Counted from the stretch's first letter, positions 36,654 through 45,379 are shown. The stretch is DNA of 64,000 nt from Candidatus Poribacteria bacterium (GCA_012270795.1 JAAXHO010000279.1:1-64000); one strand, 5' to 3'. A program made the numbers and translations. The notes: generated from the letters alone by a model not told the origin.

Positions 36654-36891
36654 ATTCATTTGTCCAGTTGTTTCAAATACATCATGAAACATTAACGGAA
36701 ATCTATTGGATATTTATTGGATATCTATTGTTCCACACCAAAGACAATTTGGAAACTGACATACATGACGCGCTATAATATAAACAATACTATAAAAACA
36801 TGAGTTCAATAAAAGTCTAATTCAACTTTCATTGTCCACTTTTCCTCACAAATAAGATTTCCCCTCGCTTGCGGGGGGATAAAGGGGGGTA
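36654..36891 (+). repeat. 238-bp direct repeat, right copy, flanking hicAB
   Basis: Second copy of 35615-35852, same orientation, offset 1039 bases. The unit between the two copies is the hicAB module plus about 240 bases of non-coding DNA upstream of it. Confidence 0.92.
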
Positions 36892-36947
36892 GAACCGAAC
36901 TTACGTTATAAAAAAGCAAAATAAACCACAACAAACGTTAAAAATAC

Positions 36948-36976
36948 TTGACACGCATTATTATACATGTTATAAT
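36948..36976 (+). promoter_or_regulatory. Perfect consensus sigma-70 promoter without an obvious gene
   Basis: TTGACA (36948-36953), 17-base spacer and TATAAT (36971-36976). It lies 57 bases after the right direct repeat. The next clear gene starts 690 bases downstream. Confidence 0.65.
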
Positions 36977-36983
36977 ATACTTC

Positions 36984-37305
36984 ACACATTAAACTTGCGA
37001 TAGAATATTATGACCACACCTATAAAACTGACACATTCTACTCATACTAAGAACAACAAATTTCAAAATGTTACACTTTTCAAAAAAATATTTTTTTTCA
37101 ATTCACAAGAAAACACCTGTAAACCCTTTCTAACACTGGGTTTATAGCACATTTTAAATGTTGCCAAAAAAACGAAATTTGTTTTCATTTGAAAACATTT
37201 TAAGGACGAACCGCCCAATAAAAACGTGAAATAAACACAACTTTCGTAGAGCAAATTGACAACATCTCCTAATTGCCTTATCAAAGTTTTTTGATAAAAT
37301 TTTAT
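36984..37305 (+). ncRNA. Candidate small transcript downstream of a consensus promoter
   Basis: From the predicted start near 36984 the sequence is AT-rich. It contains a 45-codon frame (37010-37147) lacking a ribosome site and ends near a TTATCAAA/TTTGATAA hairpin (37278-37297) that is followed by a short T-rich run. Nothing else shows a function; the call rests on the promoter and the hairpin only. Confidence 0.3.
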
Positions 37306-37663
37306 ACTACCTTTTTGAATTGGATCTGTTGAGGGTAATCTTGGTAATCTGTAAATCCTGGTTCAGACAGAATCGCGGAATACACGGAAAAGATACCCAC
37401 AATAAAACATCTTGATAAGGATAATGGTTATTCTTAACAAAAAATCGTGATGCAGCGGCCTTTTCCGCGTCTTCCGTGTTTTCCAAGAATTCCGCGATTC
37501 CGCACATACTCAGCGTCCTCCGTGAATTCCGTGTTTCCGCAGCGTTTCAAGCAATTCTTCGTGTGCCTTCCTACAAGAGAGTTCAAAAATAAAATTGTTG
37601 TCAAATTACGAAACACATGTTAAAATGTTAATTATCACTCAATCTTACAATGGAGGTCTACCC
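37306..37663. other. Non-coding region with degenerate repeat words
   Basis: Contains the AATCCTGGTTCAGACAGAAT block (about 37347-37366) shared with 480-500 and a stretch rich in imperfect TTCCGTG and TTCCGCG words (about 37440-37545). Short open frames here look like chance. GGAGG just before 37664 belongs to the next gene. Confidence 0.5.
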
Positions 37664-38887
37664 ATGCGTTTATCACGTGTCCTAACAACTTTACTTTTAT
37701 CACTGTTTCTTATCAGTTTCTTTATACCATCATCTTCTTTTGCGTTTATTGAACGAGAGTTTACAATCCGAGAGATCCTTGATGCCTGCACCAATATTGT
37801 TTTCGGCGAAGTGAAAACTGTTAATGCCCGACGGTTGCAAGCCATTATTAAAGTCAATGAAGACGTAAAGGGAAAAAGTTATCTAAAAGAAATCAAAATG
37901 AACTTTGCAACAGGACAATATCTCAGAAATTCCACACCTCAAAAGATGATCAGGTTGTTAAAACCGGGTATGCCTATTATCGTTTTTTACCGTCAACAAT
38001 ACGGCATTGATAGCATGTGTTTTATTGATAACACATGGTTCCAAATGCGTGGCTATCAAGGTAGAGGTGGCAATTCCTGGTGGAGTTTCACACACATTGA
38101 CCCGATGATGAATCGCACTTTTGATGGGAAAACATTAGCATTTCAAAAAGTTGTTCGCGACATGTTAGACGGTAAGATGTGGGTGGGTGCCCCCAAAAAT
38201 GCCGTAAAAATGCTGGTATTGACAGGAAATAGCACCTCCCCCACCTTGGGACAAACCCATGTTCATACCAACTCCATGACCTACGAATACCAAGCAATTC
38301 GCAGTGTTAAGAAGGTTGACAAACGCCCCATGGCTTACGAATCCACCAAATTGCGTACACTACCGAACTTGAAAGATGCTGATATTTTATGGCTTGGATA
38401 CGAAGAAATATCAAGTTTTGGTCGGCACCTCCTCACTAAAGACACAGAAAAAAAAATAAAAGACTTCGTTAAAAATGGCGGTATCGTCATTGTCTCCGGA
38501 CAAGACAGTACACCAATCAAACCTTGTGGCGTTGGATGGTTAGATGGTAATTTGAAAGGTGTTGAAAGTCCACCTGAAAGGTATTTTGTCGTTAAAGACA
38601 AATCCGCACCTCTCTTTTCAAGACCCAATATCGTCCAATCGGGAAAAATCTTTACTGATGATGCGTGGGTAGGCTGGAAAAAAGATGATAAAGTTTTTGC
38701 TACCATCCATGAAAGAAAGGAACTTGTTATCGGTGCAAGATCTTATGGAAAGGGCCTCTATATCATTACCAGCCTTCGTAACGATAACCAATATACAGTT
38801 TCAATGAACAAACCACTCTTGGAAAACATTATCAATTATGCTGTTAATGAAATGAAAAAAATGGAAAAACAGGTCCCCAAAGACTAA
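37664..38887 (+). CDS. Secreted protein with a glutamine-amidotransferase-like C-terminal domain
   Basis: A 407-residue exported protein with the signal peptide MRLSRVLTTLLLSLFLISFF followed by I-P-S-S-S-F-A. The first half (FTIREILDACTNIVFGEVKT, GKSYLKEIKMNFATGQYL) resembles beta-rich domains of unknown function. The second half (ADILWLGYEEISSF, IKDFVKNGGIVIVSGQDST, SYGKGLYIITSLRNDN) fits the ThuA/DUF4159 class of amidotransferase-like folds, which often lack the catalytic Cys, as here. ATG 37664 has GGAGG 8 bases upstream; an in-frame start at 37595 is less likely. It does not carry the C-terminal W-G tag. Confidence 0.7.
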   Translation: MRLSRVLTTLLLSLFLISFFIPSSSFAFIEREFTIREILDACTNIVFGEVKTVNARRLQAIIKVNEDVKGKSYLKEIKMNFATGQYLRNSTPQKMIRLLKPGMPIIVFYRQQYGIDSMCFIDNTWFQMRGYQGRGGNSWWSFTHIDPMMNRTFDGKTLAFQKVVRDMLDGKMWVGAPKNAVKMLVLTGNSTSPTLGQTHVHTNSMTYEYQAIRSVKKVDKRPMAYESTKLRTLPNLKDADILWLGYEEISSFGRHLLTKDTEKKIKDFVKNGGIVIVSGQDSTPIKPCGVGWLDGNLKGVESPPERYFVVKDKSAPLFSRPNIVQSGKIFTDDAWVGWKKDDKVFATIHERKELVIGARSYGKGLYIITSLRNDNQYTVSMNKPLLENIINYAVNEMKKMEKQVPKD

Positions 38888-38890
38888 CCT

Positions 38891-39028
38891 AAGTTGCTAC
38901 CTACGTAGCACAATCTTCCAGATTGTGTTGAAAGGGCACAAACTGAATTGCTACAAAATCTTGCGAAAAATGAGTCATTTTCTGTAAAAAACGGTGTTGC
39001 ATGTCTAAAATCTCGTAGGTAGCAACTT
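38891..39028. repeat. 138-bp element with perfect 15-bp inverted ends
   Basis: AAGTTGCTACCTACG (38891-38905) and CGTAGGTAGCAACTT (39014-39028) are perfect inverted repeats. The interior holds TAGCACAATCTTCC and GGCACAAACTG words seen in other intergenic elements (53555 and 56567). It fills the gap between two convergent genes. Confidence 0.8.
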
Positions 39029-39037
39029 GGGTACAGA

Positions 39038-40219
39038 CTAAAGGAATTTCGTTATTACTAATGTAATGTCGTCGTGAAGACCTTCTCCCTGCTGATGTGC
39101 CGCAAGGTCAACTAAAATCGCATCCTTTATTTCTGTTGGTGTTAGATGCCTTTTTTCAAAAATAAGGTTTTTGAATCTTTTATATCCATATACCTCTTCC
39201 TTTGCATTGAAAGCTTCTGTGATTCCATCTGAATAAAGTATGAGTAGGTCACCCGGTTCCCAGGTCGTTTCAGAGCTCTGGTAATGTACAAACGATGCCT
39301 TATGCGGTAATGCAATACCGACAGGTGCATATTGTGAATCCAATTCTATGAACTTTCCTGTGTTCGCCCTATAAAGTAGCATGGATGGGTGCCCCGCATT
39401 AACGAATTCAAGTCGCTTGTCCTGATGAATGATAACATAACAACATGTCATATAGATAAAGGTTTGTGCATCCTCCTCCGTAACACGTTTGATAGCCTTC
39501 ATCACCTCAGACACCGATGCATCAAACTGAATTTGCGTTTGTATGCAACTTTTTGTCATCGCCGCAACCATAGCAGAATGAAAACCATGCCCCATCACAT
39601 CTCCAATGAAAATTCCCACCTGTTTGTTAGGTAGATGCAAATAGTCGTAGTAATCCCCACCAACACTGTTTGTCGGTTGACAATAACCAGCGGAAATTAA
39701 ACAGGGATGCGTAATCTCTTCGTTTGGTAAGATCGATTGTTGCACCTCAGCCGCAAGCCGCATTGACTCCTCTTGTGCAACCTCTTTTCTGATAGCACTC
39801 ATCTGTACTTCAAGATCATGCCGAATTTTATTGTTTAAAACTCGGAACATGCCTCTACCAATTAGTGGTTCCCGTGCCAATGCGTAAAAAAAATCATCCT
39901 GAGAAATTCGCAGAAGGTTCGTCGGGGTGACAGTCCTTATCGTCGCGCTTCTCAGTTTATTGTCAATCAGGGCAACTTCACCAAAACAATATCCCTTCTC
40001 TTTAAATGATAAGACCTCCATCTCTGCTTTGATAATACTAATTTCACCATTAACAAGCAAGTAAAGCGAATCTCCTTCATCTCCTTCTTCAAAAATGGTA
40101 TGGTCTGCAGGATATGCCACCTCGTCTGCGATATCACATATTGATTTCAAATTCGCTTTTGAGAGTTCGGCGAACAGTTCTGTGTTTTTTAGAAACTGTA
40201 TTTTTTGTTCAACTAACAT
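39038..40219 (-). CDS. Cyclic-nucleotide-binding domain and SpoIIE/PP2C phosphatase
   Basis: A 393-residue cytosolic signalling protein. Residues 15-130 form a cNMP-binding beta barrel (TIFEEGDEGDSLYLLVNGEI, FGEVALIDNKLRSATIRTVT). A helical linker leads to a PP2C/SpoIIE (RsbU-type) serine phosphatase: QQSILPNEE, SVGGDYYDYLHL, GIFIGDVMGHGFHSAMVAAM, LLILYSDGITEAFN and HDDITLVITKF hold the metal-binding Asp residues. Such phosphatases act on anti-sigma antagonists in partner switching. No partner kinase or STAS gene is next to it. Confidence 0.9.
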   Translation of the reverse strand: MLVEQKIQFLKNTELFAELSKANLKSICDIADEVAYPADHTIFEEGDEGDSLYLLVNGEISIIKAEMEVLSFKEKGYCFGEVALIDNKLRSATIRTVTPTNLLRISQDDFFYALAREPLIGRGMFRVLNNKIRHDLEVQMSAIRKEVAQEESMRLAAEVQQSILPNEEITHPCLISAGYCQPTNSVGGDYYDYLHLPNKQVGIFIGDVMGHGFHSAMVAAMTKSCIQTQIQFDASVSEVMKAIKRVTEEDAQTFIYMTCCYVIIHQDKRLEFVNAGHPSMLLYRANTGKFIELDSQYAPVGIALPHKASFVHYQSSETTWEPGDLLILYSDGITEAFNAKEEVYGYKRFKNLIFEKRHLTPTEIKDAILVDLAAHQQGEGLHDDITLVITKFL

Positions 40220-40432
40220 AACCTACACATCCTTTAGATTGCCTCGCGTTTGAAGGTGTTGAGCATCAATAATTGGTTGAATTCACATAACATATTTGAC
40301 AACACATCGTGGTATTATACTCACCTATAGCGGATTTGTCAATTCTCTTTTCAGAAAACAGGTAGGGTGTGTAAAGTTTTTGTAGAAATACTGATGTGTA
40401 AGGAGATGTTGCGAAGTATAATAAGTGGTAAG

Positions 40433-41722
40433 TTATTCCAGATATTGTCGTAGATGTACCAAGGTGCGTTCAACCGCGCCCAGTTTTTCCTCAATCAGCT
40501 GCTTTCCTAAATTGCCGGTAGTGCTTCTGTCTTTTTCGTTCGTCAACCACATTGTGATAACCGATGCCATCTGCTCTGGTGTATGTACAAGTTTCGCAGC
40601 ACCTTTTTCTAACAACAAAGTGGCTTCGTGGGAATTTTGTATCGTCGGACCGAAAAGGACAGGTTTTGCCATCGCCGCAGGTTCCATCACATTGTGAACA
40701 CTGCCATGAAAACTCCCCCCAACAAAAGCAATATCTGCTAAATAATAGAGTTCCGCTAATAGTCCTACTTTATCAACGATGAGGACATCCACATCCGCCA
40801 AATTCGTATCACTGGTAAGTTTTGAAAAGTAACGGTATGAGAAATTTTGCTGATTCAACTCGGAGGAAATAGCCTCAATCCGCTCTGGTGTCGGTTCATG
40901 CGGCACTAAAATCAAGTGCGGTAATCGCACTGCCACATCATCACGTAGAATCTGATACGCCTTTAGGATGACCTTCTCATCATCAGCATAAGTACTACCC
41001 GCGATGAAAATAGGTCGCGTAAAAGTTGTCTGTCCAGAGAACAACTCCATTTCTGACTCAACCGACATTGCGCGACGGTATACCTGTTCATAACGCGTAT
41101 CCCCTGTGAGAACGACCTGATGTTTTGAAGGGCAGAATCGTTGAAACCGGTTGGCATCTTCCTCTGAAATAGCACAATGCAAAGTGATATGCCGATGTAC
41201 ACTTCTGGAAAATGACATGCCGATTAAAGAAAGCCGTTTGGAACCAGCATGCAGCGTTCCAGCAATAACAATCGTCGGTATACGATATTTGGATGCTTTC
41301 CAAACAAGATTGGGCCAAATGTCGTATCTGGAGAAGACAAGACATGTAGGTTTGATGAGGTCTATCAAACGTTCAGCATTGAGAGGCGTATCAAAAGGGA
41401 GGTAAACACCGACATCAGCATACGGATATGTTTCTACATTAGATGCAACCGAAGGTGAGAAGAAAGTTAAAACGATGCGTGTATCTTCATATAATGCTTC
41501 TATAAGCGGTTTTGCCTGTTCGAATTCTCCCACCGAAGTAAAGTGAAACCATGCTGTTTTCTCAATTTTTCGGGCATCCCGAAGCTGTTGGATTAGTTTC
41601 TCAAATACGTGTTTTCGTCCGTGAATACCCTCACGGATTTTGCGATTACAACACGCTGCGATATGGTAACAGATGTACATTGCGGGAAGTGCAATTGTGT
41701 TGTAGACAAATCGCCAAAACAT
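40433..41722 (-). CDS. waaA: 3-deoxy-D-manno-octulosonic acid transferase (Kdo transferase)
   Basis: Adds Kdo to lipid A precursor at the inner membrane in lipopolysaccharide synthesis. The 429-residue product has an N-terminal membrane anchor (FVYNTIALPAMYICYHIAAC), the acceptor motif WFHFTSVGEFEQAKPLI, a middle SRYDIWPNLVWKASKYRIP, IFIAGSTYADDEKVIL and the C-terminal GGSFHGSVHNVMEPAAMAKP and V-L-F-G-P donor site, all typical of GT30. The presence of waaA points to a Gram-negative envelope. It stands alone. Confidence 0.93.
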   Translation of the reverse strand: MFWRFVYNTIALPAMYICYHIAACCNRKIREGIHGRKHVFEKLIQQLRDARKIEKTAWFHFTSVGEFEQAKPLIEALYEDTRIVLTFFSPSVASNVETYPYADVGVYLPFDTPLNAERLIDLIKPTCLVFSRYDIWPNLVWKASKYRIPTIVIAGTLHAGSKRLSLIGMSFSRSVHRHITLHCAISEEDANRFQRFCPSKHQVVLTGDTRYEQVYRRAMSVESEMELFSGQTTFTRPIFIAGSTYADDEKVILKAYQILRDDVAVRLPHLILVPHEPTPERIEAISSELNQQNFSYRYFSKLTSDTNLADVDVLIVDKVGLLAELYYLADIAFVGGSFHGSVHNVMEPAAMAKPVLFGPTIQNSHEATLLLEKGAAKLVHTPEQMASVITMWLTNEKDRSTTGNLGKQLIEEKLGAVERTLVHLRQYLE

Positions 41723-41846
41723 AAAGCAGTGTTATAGGGTAGGGAATGTAAATTGAAACTAGGTAAACCCGCAGAAGCTGGCCGAAGCGAAGCTGCATCG
41801 GCTGTGCTGCTTCTACATAGCGGAAGGTTTACGAAATTGTTTTGAG

Positions 41847-42179
41847 CTACTCCTTGAGTGCATCAAGGATTTTCTTCTTGAGAACGTCTTTAGGCATCGC
41901 GCCGACAATTTGGTCCGCGACTTCTCCATCTTTGAAAACAAGCAGTGTCGGGATACTTCGCACGCTATATTTCATTGCAGTTTGACGGTTGTCGTCAACA
42001 TTGACTTTTCCGACTTTGAAAGTGTCTGTGTTTTCAGAGGCAAGTTCCTCCAGAACGGGTGCGATCATTTTGCAGGGGCCACACCATTCTGCCCAAAAGT
42101 CAACAACTACAGGGATATCTGACGCAATCACCATCCCCTCAAATGTATCATCTGTAATTTCAAAAGTATTTTCAGCCAT
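41847..42179 (-). CDS. trxA: Thioredoxin
   Basis: A 110-residue thioredoxin that reduces protein disulfides in the cytosol. The active site is FWAEWCGPCKMIAPVLEELA; cis-Pro is in RSIPTLLVFKDGE; the C-terminal segment GAMPKDVLKKKILDAL is standard. AAGGAG precedes the ATG. TTGCTA, a 17-base spacer and TTTAAT upstream could be its promoter. Confidence 0.96.
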   Translation of the reverse strand: MAENTFEITDDTFEGMVIASDIPVVVDFWAEWCGPCKMIAPVLEELASENTDTFKVGKVNVDDNRQTAMKYSVRSIPTLLVFKDGEVADQIVGAMPKDVLKKKILDALKE

Positions 42180-42401
42180 GATAACTCCTTATACAGTGTG
42201 ATTAAAAGATTCACGTTTTTTATTAGCAAGTTTGTTAGATAAACTCCCTTTCAGGTGAATCAATATGTTAATATGTTACCCTATTGCGATTAAAATTTCC
42301 ACATTTAATTGCATTTTTTATGTAGTCAAACTCATTGCATTCTATCAGGAAATATAGTATTATTATGAGATAGGTTGAATTTGTAATGCCAAGTGAAGTG
42401 A

Positions 42402-43106
42402 ATGCACAAACCACGTACAGTTGATGGAATACTCAAAAAAATAAAAGAAAAAGCAGCTACTAGGGAATATCTATACCGTGGCGAACCTGAACATTATCAG
42501 GAAAAACCATATTATGGTAAGGTTTCCTCTAACTTTTATCGTATTTTCCTTGATGACAGAAACAGAAACTTTGATGTTAATGCGGAATACTTCAATATAG
42601 AGGAACTCCAAACAGCAGTCCTGAGTGTTTCTAAACAGTTTTCACGAAAACCAATCAGTGAACTTGAACGCCTTTCTGAAATTCAATACTATGGAGGTAA
42701 AACCAACCTTATAGATTTCACACGAGATTATCTTATTGCGCTTTTCATGGCATGTGATGGATCTCCCGACGAGGATGGTAGGATTATCTTGCAAAAAAAG
42801 AAACTGATGGAACCGTATATTCAAGAGCCTTATGAACCAATAAATCGCGTCATTGCCCAAAAAAGCGTATTCGTGCGGCATCCAGATGGTTTTATTCAAC
42901 CAAACGACGATGACATCATCAATATTCGGTCAGACCTCAAACAGTCAATGCTAATACATCTACGATATTCCCACGATATTTCTGTTGAAACAATCTACAA
43001 CGATATACAGGGCTTTGTAAAAGATCAGAAAAACCACACGCAATTCTACAAGACGATTTATGAAGGTTTAGTCCAAAAGCAGAAAGGAGATACAGGAAAT
43101 GGCTAA
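42402..43106 (+). CDS. FRG domain protein
   Basis: A 234-residue protein with the FRG domain: the F-R-G-like motif is EYLYRGEPEHYQEKPYYGK near residues 22-40, and IQYYGGKTNLIDFTRDYLIA near 93-112 is the second hallmark (usually L-Q-H-Y-G-x-x-T-x-L-L-D). The domain's activity is unknown; it often occurs in accessory or conflict-related genes. There is no signal peptide. The stop overlaps the next gene, a TPR protein, by 8 bases, so the two probably work together. The ribosome site is weak (AAGTGAAGTG). Confidence 0.82.
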   Translation: MHKPRTVDGILKKIKEKAATREYLYRGEPEHYQEKPYYGKVSSNFYRIFLDDRNRNFDVNAEYFNIEELQTAVLSVSKQFSRKPISELERLSEIQYYGGKTNLIDFTRDYLIALFMACDGSPDEDGRIILQKKKLMEPYIQEPYEPINRVIAQKSVFVRHPDGFIQPNDDDIINIRSDLKQSMLIHLRYSHDISVETIYNDIQGFVKDQKNHTQFYKTIYEGLVQKQKGDTGNG

Positions 43107-44121
43107 CGAATCTAAGATGGTGCATTATGAAGAAGCTGCCAAACATTTTACTGAAGCTATTCGTATGAGACCAGGTTTTGCTATGCCCTATATCTACCGG
43201 GGCGAGGTTTACCATAAGATGGGTAAGTTTGATCTCGCAATTACTGATTATACCCAAGCGATTTTTTGGACTCGGCAACCTGCAAGGGCGTATTATGGTC
43301 GTGGTATGGCACACGGTGCTAAAGGCGATATTGACAAAGCAATTGAGGACTTCACGAAGACGATTCAACATGAACCTGAATACGCAGAGGCATATTACCA
43401 TCGCGGACACGCTTATGTTGATAAAAACGAGTTTGATCTGGCAATTGAGGACTGTGATAAAGCAATCCAGCTTAACCCCGACCTTGCTGATGCTTATGTT
43501 GTTCGTGACAATGCCTACAGCGGCAAAGATGAGTTTGACTTTGCTATCATGGACTACAGTAAGGCGATACGACTTAATCCTGATGATGTCTATGTCTATC
43601 GCAAACTCGGGGACCTTCACTTTCTCAAAGGTGATTTTGACACATCTATTGAAAACTATAACACAGCAATAAAATTAGAGATGAATGATGCCCATAACTA
43701 TCACTTTCGCGGTTTTGCTTATTTCCTCAAAGGTGAGTTTGATCTGGCTTTTGCAGATTATGCCAAGGCATTAGAATTAAAATCCGATTATGTTCAAGTC
43801 TATTACACCCGCGCTAGGACTTGGTTATACCAAAAGAAATGGACGAAAGTTAGAGAAGACCTGACAATTGCAAAGGACAAAGGACTGAATATTTCCATCC
43901 TGTTTTGCAAAGGGTACGATAGCGTTGCAGACTTTGAACGGCAAAATGATGTCAAATTGCCAGAAGATATCGCCGCAATGTTGACAGGACAGGAACGAAC
44001 CGTGATCCCACCTGTGCAGGAAAACCAATACCAGCCCCCTTGTAGAATTGAGCTGTCTTTATTTAGGGACATCATCGCGATGGTTCCAGAAGAGGAACAC
44101 GCCCTTCAATTCACCATGTAA
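43099..44121 (+). CDS. TPR repeat protein partnered with the FRG protein
   Basis: A 340-residue soluble protein with about seven 34-residue TPR units from residue 8 to about 245, for example AYYHRGHAYVDKNEFDLAIE and NYHFRGFAYFLKGEFDLAFA. The C-terminal 85 residues are not TPR (DSVADFERQNDVKLPEDIAA). AAAGGAG lies inside the FRG gene, about 10 bases before ATG 43099, which supports coupled translation. TPR stacks bind peptide tails; here the FRG protein is the obvious candidate partner (inference). Confidence 0.85.
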   Translation: MANESKMVHYEEAAKHFTEAIRMRPGFAMPYIYRGEVYHKMGKFDLAITDYTQAIFWTRQPARAYYGRGMAHGAKGDIDKAIEDFTKTIQHEPEYAEAYYHRGHAYVDKNEFDLAIEDCDKAIQLNPDLADAYVVRDNAYSGKDEFDFAIMDYSKAIRLNPDDVYVYRKLGDLHFLKGDFDTSIENYNTAIKLEMNDAHNYHFRGFAYFLKGEFDLAFADYAKALELKSDYVQVYYTRARTWLYQKKWTKVREDLTIAKDKGLNISILFCKGYDSVADFERQNDVKLPEDIAAMLTGQERTVIPPVQENQYQPPCRIELSLFRDIIAMVPEEEHALQFTM

Positions 44122-44196
44122 CAGAAAACCCGTTCCATCAACAGAGCGAAATTGAGTACCGCCCAACCGCTTAATGAAAAAAGTTTCATAGGAATG

Positions 44197-44302
44197 TCAT
44201 GCCCACAAACCAACATCCCAATATCCTCCTCATTATGTCTGATGAGCATGCCCCGATGTACAGCGGACCGTATGGACACCCGCTTGTCCAAACGCCACAC
44301 AT
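44197..44302 (+). pseudogene. Orphan 5' end of a sulfatase gene (106-bp direct copy)
   Basis: Matches 45274-45379 with three mismatches, covering the start codon (44199) and 34 codons of the sulfatase at 45276. After 44302 the sequence changes to the 3' end of the VapC gene and the frame stops at 44357. This copy has AGGAATGTC before its ATG, a better ribosome site than that of the intact gene, so it may carry the original leader, with the VapBC module inserted between the two copies. Confidence 0.88.
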
Positions 44303-44308
44303 AGAAGA

Positions 44309-44725
44309 TCAGTTTGTCCAATTCTCAACTTGCAATCCAAATTCTATAATCCTTTGAAAGTCAGAATCTGCAGAGACGAGAATCGTATCAAATGTCATAG
44401 CAGTTGCAGCAATCCATAGATCGTTTTCTGACATAGCTGTTCCAAGTTGTTCTGTCTGGCTTTTCAAGGTTGCATAATAATCAGCTGTTTCTTTAGGAAT
44501 TGCAAGATATGGCAATTCTTCAAATAGGTTTACGACTTGATTTTCTAAAACTTGTCGTCTGTGCCCTATCGGAAGTCTCTGAATTCCATACAGAATTTCA
44601 CCTCTAACGATTGTGCAGGTAAAAACATAGTCATTTACATCGGATAGGGAATCAAGGTGGGCAGTAACATGAAGATTGTGTGCCATCAATAGACTGCATG
44701 TTGAGGAATCAAGAAGATAGTTCAT
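44309..44725 (-). CDS. VapC-type PIN-domain toxin
   Basis: A 138-residue PIN ribonuclease with acidic residues in NYLLDSSTCSLL, IVRGEILYGIQRLP, SENDLWIAATAM and LVSADSDFQRI. Homologous to the toxin at 33242-33658 along its whole length. ATG 44725 has AGGTAA upstream and overlaps the antitoxin gene by 17 bases; a longer in-frame start at 44812 would run into that gene. Its stop codon lies 7 bases from the sulfatase fragment. Confidence 0.9.
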   Translation of the reverse strand: MNYLLDSSTCSLLMAHNLHVTAHLDSLSDVNDYVFTCTIVRGEILYGIQRLPIGHRRQVLENQVVNLFEELPYLAIPKETADYYATLKSQTEQLGTAMSENDLWIAATAMTFDTILVSADSDFQRIIEFGLQVENWTN

Positions 44726-45032
44726 TAATTTTACCTGTCGACTTATCAAAGACAGAATCAAAACGGATTGGTATTTCTCCCTCTCTAATTGATTGAAGGA
44801 GGACATCTGCATCTTCTTTTGTCACTTGATGTGATTTGTTAATCGCAGCCAATATCTTTTTTGGTTTACCTGTTGGTTCAAGATTCTGTATACTTTCCGT
44901 ATTGCTGATATCTTTTTTTGACAGTATTGATTTTACAAACAGAGATTCTATATACTTCTGTAGTTTTTCAATATCGGAATCAGGCATTTTCTCAATGGTA
45001 TCATGCAACCATTTTTTTGTTTCAACAGACAT
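44709..45032 (-). CDS. VapB-type antitoxin
   Basis: A 107-residue antitoxin. The first 50 residues are helical (TKKWLHDTIEKMPDSDIEKL); the tail holds TKEDADVL and SIREGEIPIRFDSVFD, the likely toxin-binding stretch, shared with the C-terminus of the 587-residue protein at 33658-35421. ATG 45032 has GGAGG 5 bases upstream; an in-frame ATG at 45068 does not. No DNA-binding motif is clear. Confidence 0.8.
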   Translation of the reverse strand: MSVETKKWLHDTIEKMPDSDIEKLQKYIESLFVKSILSKKDISNTESIQNLEPTGKPKKILAAINKSHQVTKEDADVLLQSIREGEIPIRFDSVFDKSTGKINELSS

Positions 45033-45110
45033 AATTTCCTCCATCTCCGTAATTTGCCCTGGGATCATAAACAGAGTAACGGTATAAGTAGTTTTAGCAA
45101 TTGTGCAATA

Positions 45111-45139
45111 AGTTTATCAGAGTTTGCTGTCAATGTCAA
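45111..45139 (-). promoter_or_regulatory. Promoter of the vapBC module
   Basis: On the minus strand: TTGACA (45139-45134), 17-base spacer, TAAACT (45116-45111), about 80 bases before the antitoxin ATG. Confidence 0.55.
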
Positions 45140-45214
45140 GTGTTTGCTTTTTAAAGAGATTGGGAAATGATGTTGCCATGTAGTAGTCGGATTGTATCAA
45201 AATAGGATTTTCTA

Positions 45215-45243
45215 TTGACATTTTGTGCACGTGGTGGTATTCT
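45215..45243 (+). promoter_or_regulatory. Promoter of the sulfatase at 45276
   Basis: TTGACA (45215-45220), 17-base spacer, TATTCT (45238-45243), 32 bases before ATG 45276. The same boxes and spacing occur before the sulfatase at 51782. Confidence 0.55.
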
Positions 45244-45273
45244 ACAAAAAAGCCTTATATTGGATTAGTAGTA

Positions 45274-45379
45274 TCATGCCCACAAACCAACATCCCAACA
45301 TCCTCCTCATAATGTCTGACGAGCATGCCCCGATGTACAGCGGACCGTATGGACACCCGCTTGTCCAAACGCCACACAT
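45274..45379 (+). repeat. 106-bp direct repeat inside the intact sulfatase gene
   Basis: Second copy of 44197-44302. The two copies flank a 971-bp segment holding vapBC and its promoter region. Confidence 0.88.

Noticed and set aside
37307-37616. Two overlapping minus-strand frames of 60-66 codons
   Set aside because: They run through degenerate TTCCGTG and TTCCGCG repeat words, have no ribosome site and resemble no family.
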